A stretch of 64,000 nucleotides of DNA from Porphyromonadaceae bacterium UBA7203 (GTDB taxonomy: Bacteria; Bacteroidota; Bacteroidia; Bacteroidales; Muribaculaceae): the NCBI GenBank assembly GCA_002490725.1, contig DKUN01000013.1, forward strand, positions 30,020 through 94,019, read 5' to 3'. Of this stretch, positions 42,506 through 50,726 are shown piece by piece. A model generated the notes under the pieces. The model saw nothing but the letters and a program-made list of their open reading frames with translations. It was not told the origin of the DNA and ran no database searches. How positions within the stretch are numbered: position 1 is the stretch's first letter; each line of letters opens with the position of its first letter. A program made the position numbers and the translations under genes.

Positions 42506-42536
42506 CAAAGGTAGCCATTTTTGGATTGATAGCCAA
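42506..42536 (-). promoter_or_regulatory. Promoter of the GtrB/GT-C-like pair
   Basis: TTTG at 42537-42534, 20 bases, TACCTTTG at 42513-42506 on the minus strand; five bases to the ATG, so almost no leader. Confidence 0.72.
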
Positions 42537-42651
42537 ATTTAAGGTCGCGATTAGACGTTTGCGCTGATAGTTCTTAGCTGCAATAAATAAAAAATGCCGG
42601 TCGGGCCATAAAAATTTATGCAAAGAAATGCGGATTTTCGGGGGAAATGTG

Positions 42652-42659
42652 TAACTTTG
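42652..42659 (+). promoter_or_regulatory. Promoter -7 element of pyrE
   Basis: TAACTTTG; leader of about 28 bases to the ATG at 42693. I see no convincing -33 element. Confidence 0.6.
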
Positions 42660-42692
42660 TGGCTTAAATAAATCTCTTAGCCAATAAAGAAT

Positions 42693-43331
42693 ATGAAACA
42701 GGTAGAGACCCTTCTTGCCGAGAAGTTGCTTAAAGTGAGTGCGATCAAACTTCAGCCGGATAATCCCTTCGTATGGGCGAGCGGTTGGAATTCACCGATT
42801 TACACTGATAACCGCATCACACTGTCGTATCCCGAAGTCCGTTCATTCATAAAGGTAGAGCTCTGCCGCATGATTGAAGAGCACTTCCCCGAAGCCGAAG
42901 CCGTTGCCGGTGTGGCTACCGGAGCAATCGCTCAGGGTGCGCTTGTCGCCGACACTCTGGCCATGCCTTATGTTTACGTGCGCTCGTCGCCTAAAGACCA
43001 CGGTCTGGAAAACCTCATCGAAGGCAACCTGAAGCCCGGTCAGAAGGTGGTTGTTGTCGAAGACCTCATCTCTACCGGCGGCAGTTCGCTCAAGGCCGTG
43101 CAGGCAATTCGCAACGCCGGCTGTGAGGTAGTCGGCATGGTTGCCATGTTCTCGTATGGATTCCCCGTAGCCCAGAAGGCTTTCAAGGAGGCCAATGTGG
43201 AGCTGGTTACCCTCAGCAACTATAACGCCATGCTCGACGCTGCGCTTGCTACTAATTATATCCGCGCCGAAGATGTTGAAACCCTCAAGGAGTGGCGCAA
43301 GGATCCCTCCGTGTGGGCGGCCAATAAGTAA
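42693..43331 (+). CDS. pyrE: Orotate phosphoribosyltransferase
   Basis: 212 residues. The enzyme joins orotate and PRPP to give orotidine 5'-phosphate. The PRPP motif is VVVVEDLISTGGSS near residue 120-133, and GVATGAIAQGALVAD and RSSPKDHG are substrate contacts. It lies 18 kb from pyrKD. Two small genes follow in the same direction. Confidence 0.97.
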   Translation: MKQVETLLAEKLLKVSAIKLQPDNPFVWASGWNSPIYTDNRITLSYPEVRSFIKVELCRMIEEHFPEAEAVAGVATGAIAQGALVADTLAMPYVYVRSSPKDHGLENLIEGNLKPGQKVVVVEDLISTGGSSLKAVQAIRNAGCEVVGMVAMFSYGFPVAQKAFKEANVELVTLSNYNAMLDAALATNYIRAEDVETLKEWRKDPSVWAANK

Positions 43332-43355
43332 AATTCCATTCTGTAATAGAACGAA

Positions 43356-43778
43356 ATGGCTAAATATTCCGGTAAACCCTATCGTGTGAATATGGGCAAG
43401 GAGGCGCTCTATGGCCGTCTGAGTAATCTGGGCGACATACGTAGCCGTCTCAACTCGATTCCCGAAGACCTCAAGGCCAAGATGGGCACGGTCACTTTTC
43501 CCGACGACGAGACTCTGGCCTTTACGGCTCCCGGTGTCGGCGAAATGAAATTCCGCATCGCCGAGCGCAATGCGTCCGACTCGGTCAAGTTTCTGGCCGA
43601 TACGGGCGTGGTGCCCATTTACGTTTCGCTCGATTTGACGGCCGAAGGCGAGGATGTAACCCTGCTGACGGCTTCGATTGAAGCTGAGATTCCCGCTATG
43701 CTCCGTCCGCTCATCGGCGGCAAGCTTCAGGAGGCTGCCGACAAGTTCGGCGAGATGTTCGGGCAGCTCAACGCATGA
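43356..43778 (+). CDS. SRPBCC family protein
   Basis: 140 residues starting MAKYSGKPYRVN. Alternating strands with a long C-terminal helix fit the START-like SRPBCC fold, which binds hydrophobic ligands. Nothing shows the ligand. It follows pyrE by 24 bases and ends one base before the next ATG. Confidence 0.8.
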   Translation: MAKYSGKPYRVNMGKEALYGRLSNLGDIRSRLNSIPEDLKAKMGTVTFPDDETLAFTAPGVGEMKFRIAERNASDSVKFLADTGVVPIYVSLDLTAEGEDVTLLTASIEAEIPAMLRPLIGGKLQEAADKFGEMFGQLNA

Positions 43779-43779
43779 A

Positions 43780-44292
43780 ATGAGATTCCGTTCCGGACTT
43801 GCTGTATTTTGCACCCTGGCAGCCGTAGCCGGCATGCCGGGGTGTCATTCTGTTGACGTTAAGAACAGTGTGGTTTCAGGTCCGGTCTATATTCCCTTTA
43901 CAGGTGTGGGCGATTGGGAATTATATGGCGTGAGCGGAGCCATGCAGTCGCGCGCGTTTGTGAAATGGCTCGACATTCCGGCCGATTATCCTTATCAGGA
44001 ATATTGCTTTACGGGATTTGGAGGTGTGTTGATGACCTGCACGGCAATGAGTAACTATTGCGCGTTCGACATGGCCTGCCCTGTGGAGCATTCGCAGAAT
44101 GTGCGGGTAGCCATCGATACGGATATGAACATGGCCGTGTGTCCCAAGTGCGGCTCGGTCTACGACGTGTTTCAGATGCAGGAACCGCCGGGTTATCCTG
44201 TGGCGGGTCCGGCGCGCGAAGATGGCTACGGGCTGACGGTTTACAGAGTGGTGTTTGGCGTCGACGGGCGCTATGCGCTGATTACCCGTTGA
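43780..44292 (+). CDS. Rieske-like lipoprotein with altered metal ligands
   Basis: 170 residues with a lipobox-like GMPGC (Cys22). The core FDMACPVEH (Cys100, His104) and CPKCGSVYDV (Cys121, Cys124) mimic the two Rieske loops, in which the second loop is normally CPxHGS. Here Cys124 sits where the second-loop His would be, so the [2Fe-2S] ligation may differ or the site may bind another metal. Probably periplasmic or outer-membrane side. It follows the SRPBCC gene by one base and overlaps the convergent kinase gene by 11 bases. Confidence 0.75.
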   Translation: MRFRSGLAVFCTLAAVAGMPGCHSVDVKNSVVSGPVYIPFTGVGDWELYGVSGAMQSRAFVKWLDIPADYPYQEYCFTGFGGVLMTCTAMSNYCAFDMACPVEHSQNVRVAIDTDMNMAVCPKCGSVYDVFQMQEPPGYPVAGPAREDGYGLTVYRVVFGVDGRYALITR

Positions 44293-44956
44293 TTTGCCGT
44301 GAGTCGGTTGCAGACGCCGAGAGGCGTGTGTGCACATAGTCGGCAATCAGGCGAGCCGTTTCGTCCATCGGAAGCAGCGACGAGTCGATCGTGAGGTCAT
44401 AGGAGGTGGCGGCGCCCCACGACTTGTCGGTATAGAAATTGTAGTAGCTCGAGCGCAGTTTGTTGACCTTGCGCACCATTGAGCGTGCTTCGGCCTCAGA
44501 GGCTTTGTCGCCGCGGCTCAGCAGGCGCTTGACGCATACGTCTTCAGGCGCGTGGATAAAGATGTTGATGCAGCGTGGATGGTTGCGGAGCACGTAGTCG
44601 GCCGTGCGGCCTACTATTACGCAACTTTTTGATGCGCCGAGTTCGCGAATCATGTCGCTTTGGGCGCGATAAACGGCGTCGTCGCCGATATAGCCTGCCG
44701 ACATGCCTGATGTGAACACCGAGCCGAACCCGGCTCCGAACACGCCGTTGAGCACTGACGGTGTGCGCTCATCGCCGCGCTCCATGATTTCCGGCACCAG
44801 ACCCGACTTGCGGGCGGCGTCGAGCAGCAGTTTCTTGTCGTAAAATTCAATGCCAAGCAGAGTGGCCAGGCGCTGGCCGAGCTCGCGGCCTCCGCTGCCC
44901 ATTTGTCGTCCGATGGTTATGACAAACGGCTGAAGGGTAGAGTTGATGCTGTTCAT
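44282..44956 (-). CDS. Cytidylate kinase-like family protein
   Basis: 224 residues. The P-loop is ITIGRQMGSGGRELG near residue 14-28. The order of motifs resembles bacterial cytidylate kinases and their relatives (YDKKLLLDAARKSGL, then IFIHAPEDVCVKRLL). The length and the RDQ-poor C-terminus suggest a paralogue rather than Cmk itself. Its ATG overlaps the end of the lyase gene by four bases. Confidence 0.9.
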   Translation of the reverse strand: MNSINSTLQPFVITIGRQMGSGGRELGQRLATLLGIEFYDKKLLLDAARKSGLVPEIMERGDERTPSVLNGVFGAGFGSVFTSGMSAGYIGDDAVYRAQSDMIRELGASKSCVIVGRTADYVLRNHPRCINIFIHAPEDVCVKRLLSRGDKASEAEARSMVRKVNKLRSSYYNFYTDKSWGAATSYDLTIDSSLLPMDETARLIADYVHTRLSASATDSRQING

Positions 44957-46134
44957 AAAACTTGGCTTAATCGGGTTAGGGCTTCGAGCAGCATTGCGCG
45001 CGGAAAGCCTATGTTGAAGCGCATGTGGCCTTCGCCTTGCTTGCCGAACATCGAGCCGTCGTTGAGCGCGAGTTTGGCCTTGTTGACAAAGAGGTCAACG
45101 AGTTCAGTCTGATTCAGTCCGAGTGCGCGGCAGTCAAGCCATATCAAAAACGAGGCATCGGGGCGCACGGGGCGGATGCCGGGCAGATTGTCGCGGCAGA
45201 ATTCTTCGACAAAACGGATGTTATCCTCAATATACGAGAGCATCCGTTTGCGCCATTCGTTGCCTTCGTCGGTATAAGCGGCCATGGTGGCTATCGGCGC
45301 GAGCAGGTGAGGTTCGTTGAGTTCGTTGGCCTCGAGCCAGCTGTAGAAGCGCTTGCGCAGCTCCGGATTGGGCACGATGGAAAATGAGCTTACAATGCCG
45401 GCGATGTTAAACGTTTTCGACGGGGCCTGGAAGGTTATGGAGCAATTGGCGGCACGCTCGGAAACCGAAGCGAAAGGAATGTGCTTCTTGCCCCAGAGTG
45501 CCATGTCGCAGTGAATCTCGTCGGAAATCACTATTATGTCGCGTTCGGCACAGAAGTCGGCCAGGCGTTCGAGGGTTTCGCGCGGCCAGAGTATGCCGGC
45601 GGGGTTGTGGGGGTTGCACAGAATCAGCATTCGACAGTCGCTGTCGGCCACTTGGGTAAGATTATCGAAGTCAATCTCGTATGACCCGTCGGGCAGTTCG
45701 CGCAGCGGGTTGGCCACAACCTCGCGGCCATTGGCTTCGGGCACCAGGCGGAACGGGTGGTAGACCGGCGGCTGGATGATGACTTTTTCTCCCGGCTTGA
45801 CAAATACGTTGATAGCCATGCCTATTCCTTTGACGATGCCCGGAATATAGGTTATCCATTCGGGCTCTATGTGCCAGCCGTGGCGTTTGGCAACCCAGTC
45901 GGTCAGACAGGGCCTGTAGGCCGGACTTTCGGCCGTGTAGCCGAATATGGGGTGTTCGAGTCGCCGGCGCATGGCGTCGGTTATGAACTCCGGAGTGGCG
46001 AATCCGGTGTCAGCAATCCAGAATGGCATCAGGTCGGTGGTGCCGAAGTTTTCCTCAAGTCGTTCGAGGGCAATGGCATCGCTGCCGCGGCGGTCAATTA
46101 TCCGGTCGAATTCGCAGGTCTGGTTCTGTTTCAT
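44953..46134 (-). CDS. PatB/MalY-type C-S lyase (PLP aminotransferase fold)
   Basis: 393 residues. PLP binds Lys in APSKTFNIAG near residue 235; NPHNPAG and SDEIHCDMALWG are fold-type I contacts. PatB enzymes cleave cystathionine or other S-conjugates to a thiol, pyruvate and ammonia. It is translationally coupled to the kinase-like gene. Confidence 0.93.
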   Translation of the reverse strand: MKQNQTCEFDRIIDRRGSDAIALERLEENFGTTDLMPFWIADTGFATPEFITDAMRRRLEHPIFGYTAESPAYRPCLTDWVAKRHGWHIEPEWITYIPGIVKGIGMAINVFVKPGEKVIIQPPVYHPFRLVPEANGREVVANPLRELPDGSYEIDFDNLTQVADSDCRMLILCNPHNPAGILWPRETLERLADFCAERDIIVISDEIHCDMALWGKKHIPFASVSERAANCSITFQAPSKTFNIAGIVSSFSIVPNPELRKRFYSWLEANELNEPHLLAPIATMAAYTDEGNEWRKRMLSYIEDNIRFVEEFCRDNLPGIRPVRPDASFLIWLDCRALGLNQTELVDLFVNKAKLALNDGSMFGKQGEGHMRFNIGFPRAMLLEALTRLSQVL

Positions 46135-46180
46135 AAAATACGCTTGGGCTTCCTGACGTCGCAGAGAGTGGGCGTGGCTG

Positions 46181-47614
46181 TTATTTCAACTGTTGTTTCG
46201 AGAATGTCAGCGTGACTTTGGCGTCTTCGGGAAGGAGCTCGACCATCGACGGCATGGCAACCATGGGCGACAGTCCGCTGAGAGTCGAGCCTGAAGTGGC
46301 GTAGTATGAGGAACTGTTTTCCGAGACCATCGACACGGGGGTGATGGTAAACGTAAAGTCCTCGGCTGTGATGGCGTCGCCTTTGGCAATCATTTCTGTC
46401 AGATAGCTGCGCATGTTGCCGAAGCTGTAAGTCATTGTCGACTTGTTGAATGTGGCGACAAATGAGGTTACGTCGTCGGGCAGCTTGTTGGCGGCAAAGA
46501 ATTTGTCCTTATCCTTCTTCAGCACCATAAGCAGGTAGGTCGGAGGTGTGATGCCGCGGCCGTTGGCAATCGAGTCGCACGCGATTTCGAAGCTCATGGT
46601 GTTAATCATCGACAGCGACGAGCCGGTCGATTTGTCATAGGCCTTGATGATGTTCTGAATCGGGAAGTACAAATCGACGTCGCGTCCGGCAGGGCTGAGA
46701 ATCACCGAGCGGCCTTCGTCGGCCATGCGGGTGATGTTGTCAGACATTTCGAGGCTGATGTTGGTGTTAGACACGACCTCGGGAGCAGTTGACATATAAT
46801 AGGTGAAGAGGTGGCGCACCGAGTCAATCATTACGCCGTCGCTGTTGGGCAGGCGCTCGGTCTTGGTGTAGTAGACCAGCAGGCGTGTGTCGGTGATGCG
46901 GGTAACGCGTCCGCTGCCGTAGGTGGCCTTGACGTAGATGCCCGGGAAGATGTTGCTGACAAATTCATCGGGGTTATTGAACATCTGTCGGGTCGTTGGG
47001 TTGCGGAATGCGTCGAATATTTTTTGGCCGAACCCGAGGGGCAGGTTGGCATAGGCGAAGCGATAGGAGCTGCCGGCTGTTTCTTCCGATATCGACAGGC
47101 CTCCGGCGGTGAATATGCCGTGGCCGTGGCAGTCGTCGGCGCCGGGCGTCGGGTTGTAGAACCCGGTTGAAGCAAATTCGGTGTCGGCGGGGAAGTTGCT
47201 GTAGATGGGGTAGGGCAGTTCAACCGAAAGCGGGTAGACGTCGAAGCCTATCGGTGCGAGAGAGTCGCCGATAAAGCCGTTTTTTTCGAACACGAGCTGC
47301 AGCTTGACCGAGTCAAGCTCTACGCCGGTAGTATCGATCGATGTTGTCGGGAAAAGTTGAGCTATGTAATCGGCGCGCAGGGTGCCGTAGGTCGGGGCGT
47401 CGATTGCTCCGAGCAGCTGGGTTGTGGTGCGCGACTGAACTTTGGGGTTCAGCACCGATTTAGAGTATATTTTAAAGGTGTCGGTAATGACGATTGAGAA
47501 CTGGTCTTCAACCAGAGAGCTGCCGGGCATTGACATGCTCGCTGAGTCATCGCAGGCGGTGAATCCGACTGTCAGCGCTATGGCAGTTGCCAAGCACAGA
47601 GGAAGCTGTTTCAT
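46181..47614 (-). CDS. DUF4270 lipoprotein
   Basis: 477 residues. Lipobox GFTACDD with Cys21. The DUF4270 body includes QFSIVITDTFKIYSKSV and IPSTSID-like strands, with AHR-like repeats of beta structure; no catalytic motif is visible. The family is common in Bacteroidetes, mostly of unknown role. I start at 47614, where the signal begins; the frame to 47680 runs into the preceding gene. It overlaps the glycogen synthase gene by four bases, an association I also recall from Bacteroides. Confidence 0.88.
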   Translation of the reverse strand: MKQLPLCLATAIALTVGFTACDDSASMSMPGSSLVEDQFSIVITDTFKIYSKSVLNPKVQSRTTTQLLGAIDAPTYGTLRADYIAQLFPTTSIDTTGVELDSVKLQLVFEKNGFIGDSLAPIGFDVYPLSVELPYPIYSNFPADTEFASTGFYNPTPGADDCHGHGIFTAGGLSISEETAGSSYRFAYANLPLGFGQKIFDAFRNPTTRQMFNNPDEFVSNIFPGIYVKATYGSGRVTRITDTRLLVYYTKTERLPNSDGVMIDSVRHLFTYYMSTAPEVVSNTNISLEMSDNITRMADEGRSVILSPAGRDVDLYFPIQNIIKAYDKSTGSSLSMINTMSFEIACDSIANGRGITPPTYLLMVLKKDKDKFFAANKLPDDVTSFVATFNKSTMTYSFGNMRSYLTEMIAKGDAITAEDFTFTITPVSMVSENSSSYYATSGSTLSGLSPMVAMPSMVELLPEDAKVTLTFSKQQLK

Positions 47615-48441
47615 TTTGCGGGATTGAGTATTTGATCGTAGAAGTCGGCGAGAGCCTTGCCGTTCTGCTCGAAGTCGCATTCAAACGGGAGTACGGGCTT
47701 GCCCGAAGCCATTGCGTATTCAATGAGCTCGGGGCTTACGTCGGCATGGCCGACAATGATGGCGTCGGCGTGGTCGATGGCCAGGCGGTTCAGGCTGTCG
47801 AAGTCAATAGGCTTGTTTTTGACTGATGCCAGATAACGGTCGGTGATGCCGTCGGTTTTGAGCTGCTTGTAGGTCTGCGGGTCGAGCGGTTCGGCGGGCA
47901 CGTTGGATTGGTTGGTCAGCGTGTAGACGATTTTGGTTTTGCGGAAAACGGGGTCGTCGTTATAGACACGCTTCAGGTACGCGGGGGTCATGGCTGTAAG
48001 CCAGCCTGTGCAGTTGATAACCACGGGGTCCCAGCGCAGTTTCTTCACGGTTTCGGCAACGCCGCGCACGAAGAATACGGTGCGTTCGCCGTTTTCGTCG
48101 GCGTGGCTCACGGTTTCCAGTTCGGGCGAGGGGTGGCGTTCGAAGTAGTCGTCGTTGTCAATGAAGTATACCTGCATTCGCGTAGATTGCATGGTGGCCA
48201 CTTTGATAACCAGCGGGTGGTCCGTGTCGTCGATGACAATGTTCATGCCGGACAAGCGTATGACCTCGTGGAGCTGGTTGCGGCGTTCGTTGATATTGCC
48301 GTATTTAGGCAGGAAGAGGCGCACTTCGTAGCCGGCTTCCTGGGCTTTGCGCGGCAGCAGTGTGGAGAGGTCGGCCAGGGGCGACTCGGGCAGGTAGGGC
48401 GTGGCCTCCTGCGATATAAAAAGCATTTTAGGTTGGCTCAT
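47611..48441 (-). CDS. Short glycogen/starch synthase (GT5 N-terminal domain only)
   Basis: 276 residues, against about 480 for a full GlgA. Only the N-terminal Rossmann domain (MLFISQEATPYLPESPLADLSTLLPRKA, VHLYLP-like strands and so on) is present; the C-terminal GT-B domain with the KTGG and donor residues is missing, so catalysis is doubtful. The short form is known in Bacteroidetes next to a DUF4270 gene, so it is probably not a sequencing accident. It may act as a glycan-binding or regulatory relative. Promoter at 48484-48491. Confidence 0.85.
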   Translation of the reverse strand: MSQPKMLFISQEATPYLPESPLADLSTLLPRKAQEAGYEVRLFLPKYGNINERRNQLHEVIRLSGMNIVIDDTDHPLVIKVATMQSTRMQVYFIDNDDYFERHPSPELETVSHADENGERTVFFVRGVAETVKKLRWDPVVINCTGWLTAMTPAYLKRVYNDDPVFRKTKIVYTLTNQSNVPAEPLDPQTYKQLKTDGITDRYLASVKNKPIDFDSLNRLAIDHADAIIVGHADVSPELIEYAMASGKPVLPFECDFEQNGKALADFYDQILNPAK

Positions 48442-48483
48442 GGGCGAATGATTAGGCTGCTTGATATCAATAAATATAGACTG

Positions 48484-48514
48484 CAAATTTACACAAATTT
48501 TCGCGAAAAACAAA
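48484..48514 (-). promoter_or_regulatory. Promoter of the short glycogen synthase-DUF4270 pair
   Basis: TTTTG at 48515-48511, 19 bases, TAAATTTG at 48491-48484 on the minus strand. Confidence 0.72.
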
Positions 48515-48572
48515 ATCGGAGCCCCCGGTGTTATATAATCAAACGTTTAACTATTACAAAAATACATTTGTT

Positions 48573-49127
48573 ATGAACAGACAAACTTCCGTATTCTGGG
48601 GCCAGACCAAGCTTTGGTGGCTCGTATTGATTGTAAGTATCCTCATGGTGGTGGCAGGTTTTGCCTACTGGTTCTTCCCCGCTATAGGTTATGCGGTAGC
48701 GTCGGTGCTGTTCGGCTGGATGCTGATTGCGATCGGCATTGTACAGCTCTGTGTCAGCGCCGGCGAAACCCGTCCGCGCGGCTGGGGCTGGTGGCTTGCC
48801 GGCGGCGTAATCGACATGTTTATCGGCTTTATGCTGGTGCGCAATGTGACGCTGGCCGAGGCGGTGTTCCCCTACTTTATTGCCTTTGTGTTTATTTTCT
48901 GGGGCGTCGGCGCGCTTGTCGGTGCGGTTAACTCCCGAGCCCGCAAGTATTGGTGGCTTCAGCTGATTAACGGCATTCTGCTTCTGCTGATCGGATTTTT
49001 CTTCCTCGAAGCCGGCTATCTTGAAAATATGGTAAACGTGAGCTTCCTGACCTCGCTTGCATTCATCTACTGGGGCTTCACCCTTGCAATGAGTGCCTAT
49101 GACATGAAGCCCTCGCGCGTCAAATAA
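48573..49127 (+). CDS. HdeD/DUF308-type membrane protein
   Basis: 184 residues, about six hydrophobic helices with short loops, as in HdeD acid-resistance membrane proteins. WWLVLIVSILMVVAGF opens the membrane part after a short polar start. I choose ATG 48573 (MNRQTSVFWGQTKLW); an earlier in-frame start at 48528 adds 15 polar residues. No clear TAnnTTTG upstream. A hairpin follows the stop. Confidence 0.88.
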   Translation: MNRQTSVFWGQTKLWWLVLIVSILMVVAGFAYWFFPAIGYAVASVLFGWMLIAIGIVQLCVSAGETRPRGWGWWLAGGVIDMFIGFMLVRNVTLAEAVFPYFIAFVFIFWGVGALVGAVNSRARKYWWLQLINGILLLLIGFFFLEAGYLENMVNVSFLTSLAFIYWGFTLAMSAYDMKPSRVK

Positions 49128-49167
49128 CGGCATGTCGGGTTCGGCCTGTGTCGGCCTATTATTGCCC

Positions 49168-49200
49168 GGCCCCGGATATCCGCCTTTGAAATCCGGGGCC
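49168..49200 (+). terminator. 10-bp hairpin after the HdeD-like gene
   Basis: GGCCCCGGAT (49168-49177) and ATCCGGGGCC (49191-49200) form a perfect stem with a 13-base loop, 40 bases after the stop, without a U-tract. Confidence 0.65.
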
Positions 49201-49308
49201 TTGAGCGGGCCGATTTCCGGATAAAAGGCCCCGTGCGGCGCGTTGCGGAAAAGTTGTGTCGTAGTGTTAATTCGGCGGCAATATGCAGCATGTTTCAAAA
49301 AAAAGTCG

Positions 49309-49316
49309 TATCTTTG
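49309..49316 (+). promoter_or_regulatory. Promoter -7 element of the repeat protein
   Basis: TATCTTTG. The leader would be about 90 bases, long for this window. The region 49201-49308 holds no other signal I recognise. Confidence 0.6.
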
Positions 49317-49412
49317 TCAACGAATCCATTAAACCTCTGACTTTTCTGATTGTCTAAAGGTTATAAACCGATTGACGGAATAAAGAAACACTTAAAATAG
49401 AAAGGCAAAACA

Positions 49413-50660
49413 ATGAAAGCGACGACTTCACGCAGAATGCTCCTGATTGCCGGAGTTTTTGCTCTGCTGTCGGCCGGTGCCGCAGCCCAGGGCTATTATG
49501 ACGACGACATCTATTTCGACGCCTCGAAAGCCAAGAAAGAGAAGGCTGTCAAGGCGGCCGAATCCGGTGTCGCCGTCCGCACAGGCTCGTCGGCTGCGTC
49601 GGTAGCCGATGCTCAGTCCGGCTCGACGCGCAATGTCGACGAATATAACCGCCGCGGAAGCTATAAGCCCGTCAAGGAAACGGCAACCGATCTCGGCGAC
49701 AATTTTACTTACACCCGCCGCATCGAGCAGTTTTCAAACCCTGATATCGTGGCCGCTTCGAACGACGATGAGCTGAAGTATTACTATAGCTACGCCGACG
49801 ACGAACTCGCCGGCTCGACAGGTTCCGCTTCGCCCTCGGTCATCAATATCTATGTTAATAATCCCGACCCCTGGGAATACATGTGGCGGTCCTATTATTA
49901 CCCGTCGGCATGGTCGTGGGCGGTAAGGCCTTCGTATTGCTACTATAACCCCTGGTGGGGTTATGACTGGTGGGGACCCTCGTGGGGTTGCGGCCCCGTT
50001 TGGAGCACTTCATGGGGCTGGGGCTGGATTCATCATCACGGACCTTCGTGGGGCTGGGGCTGGACTCCCGGTTGGGGCGGATGGTATCCCTCCCACACCC
50101 CGCAGAAACCCGTCAACCGTCCCGGTTGGGGTGGCTCCGGCGTTTCGGGTACTCACGGTCGCCCGGTGGCCGGAAGCGGTGTAGGACGCCGTCCGTCCGG
50201 TACGCGCCCCACCGTCACGACCGGCACCGGCCGCAACTCCGGCCGCAATTCGGGTCAGGCCGTAAGCGGCCGCCGTCCCGGCAGTTCGCGCCCTGCTTCG
50301 GGCTATAATCCGTCGGATGCGACACGCCCGGGCAACACGTCTGCAACTAATTCGGGCCGCGCAGGCTATAACCGTGGCGGCGTGCGTCGCGGCAGCTCGA
50401 CCTCGACAACCATCGGACGCACATCGGGTTCGGCTACCAGCGGCCGCACCGGCGCGTCAACGTCATCTTCCTCATCCTCTTACAATCCTGGTCACAACAG
50501 CTACAACAGCGGCCGCACCGGCACGTCATCGACCTCATCCTCCTCTTCCTACAATTCGGGCCGCAGCAGCTACAACAGCGGTCGCAGCAGCTATGGCGGC
50601 GGAAGCTCTTCGTCGGGCCGCTCAGGCGGTTCGGGTCGCTCAGGCGGCGGACGTCGCTGA
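49413..50660 (+). CDS. Exported Trp/Gly/Ser-rich low-complexity protein
   Basis: 415 residues. Signal peptide about 1-25 (ending GAAAQG). A charged region with acidic stretches (about 30-140) is followed by a tract dominated by Trp, Gly, Tyr and His (about 150-225, for example NPWWGYDWWGPSWG), then a Ser/Gly/Arg tract to the end. Near the C-terminus a 23-residue unit (GRTG..SSSSSSYN..NSYNS) occurs twice, encoded by a 69-bp tandem DNA repeat at 50441. Function unknown; the composition resembles adhesins or extracellular matrix proteins, but that is only composition. The repeats may change number between strains. Confidence 0.7.
   Translation: MKATTSRRMLLIAGVFALLSAGAAAQGYYDDDIYFDASKAKKEKAVKAAESGVAVRTGSSAASVADAQSGSTRNVDEYNRRGSYKPVKETATDLGDNFTYTRRIEQFSNPDIVAASNDDELKYYYSYADDELAGSTGSASPSVINIYVNNPDPWEYMWRSYYYPSAWSWAVRPSYCYYNPWWGYDWWGPSWGCGPVWSTSWGWGWIHHHGPSWGWGWTPGWGGWYPSHTPQKPVNRPGWGGSGVSGTHGRPVAGSGVGRRPSGTRPTVTTGTGRNSGRNSGQAVSGRRPGSSRPASGYNPSDATRPGNTSATNSGRAGYNRGGVRRGSSTSTTIGRTSGSATSGRTGASTSSSSSSYNPGHNSYNSGRTGTSSTSSSSSYNSGRSSYNSGRSSYGGGSSSSGRSGGSGRSGGGRR
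50441..50578 (+). repeat. 69-bp tandem repeat inside the low-complexity gene
   Basis: The units at 50441-50509 and 50510-50578 both begin with CGGCCGCACCGGC and end with AACAGC-type bases; a partial third copy follows. The 69-bp period keeps the frame. Confidence 0.8.
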
Positions 50661-50726
50661 CGCTGACCGGCTCGCTCTCCTTTCTCCTCTCATTTCAGCT
50701 AACAAATCGCTAAAAAGTCCACTCTA

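Noticed and set aside
47611..48441. Frameshifted full-length glycogen synthase
   Set aside because: No C-terminal GT-B domain is visible in any frame downstream; the DUF4270 gene begins at once. The short form is also known in Bacteroidetes.
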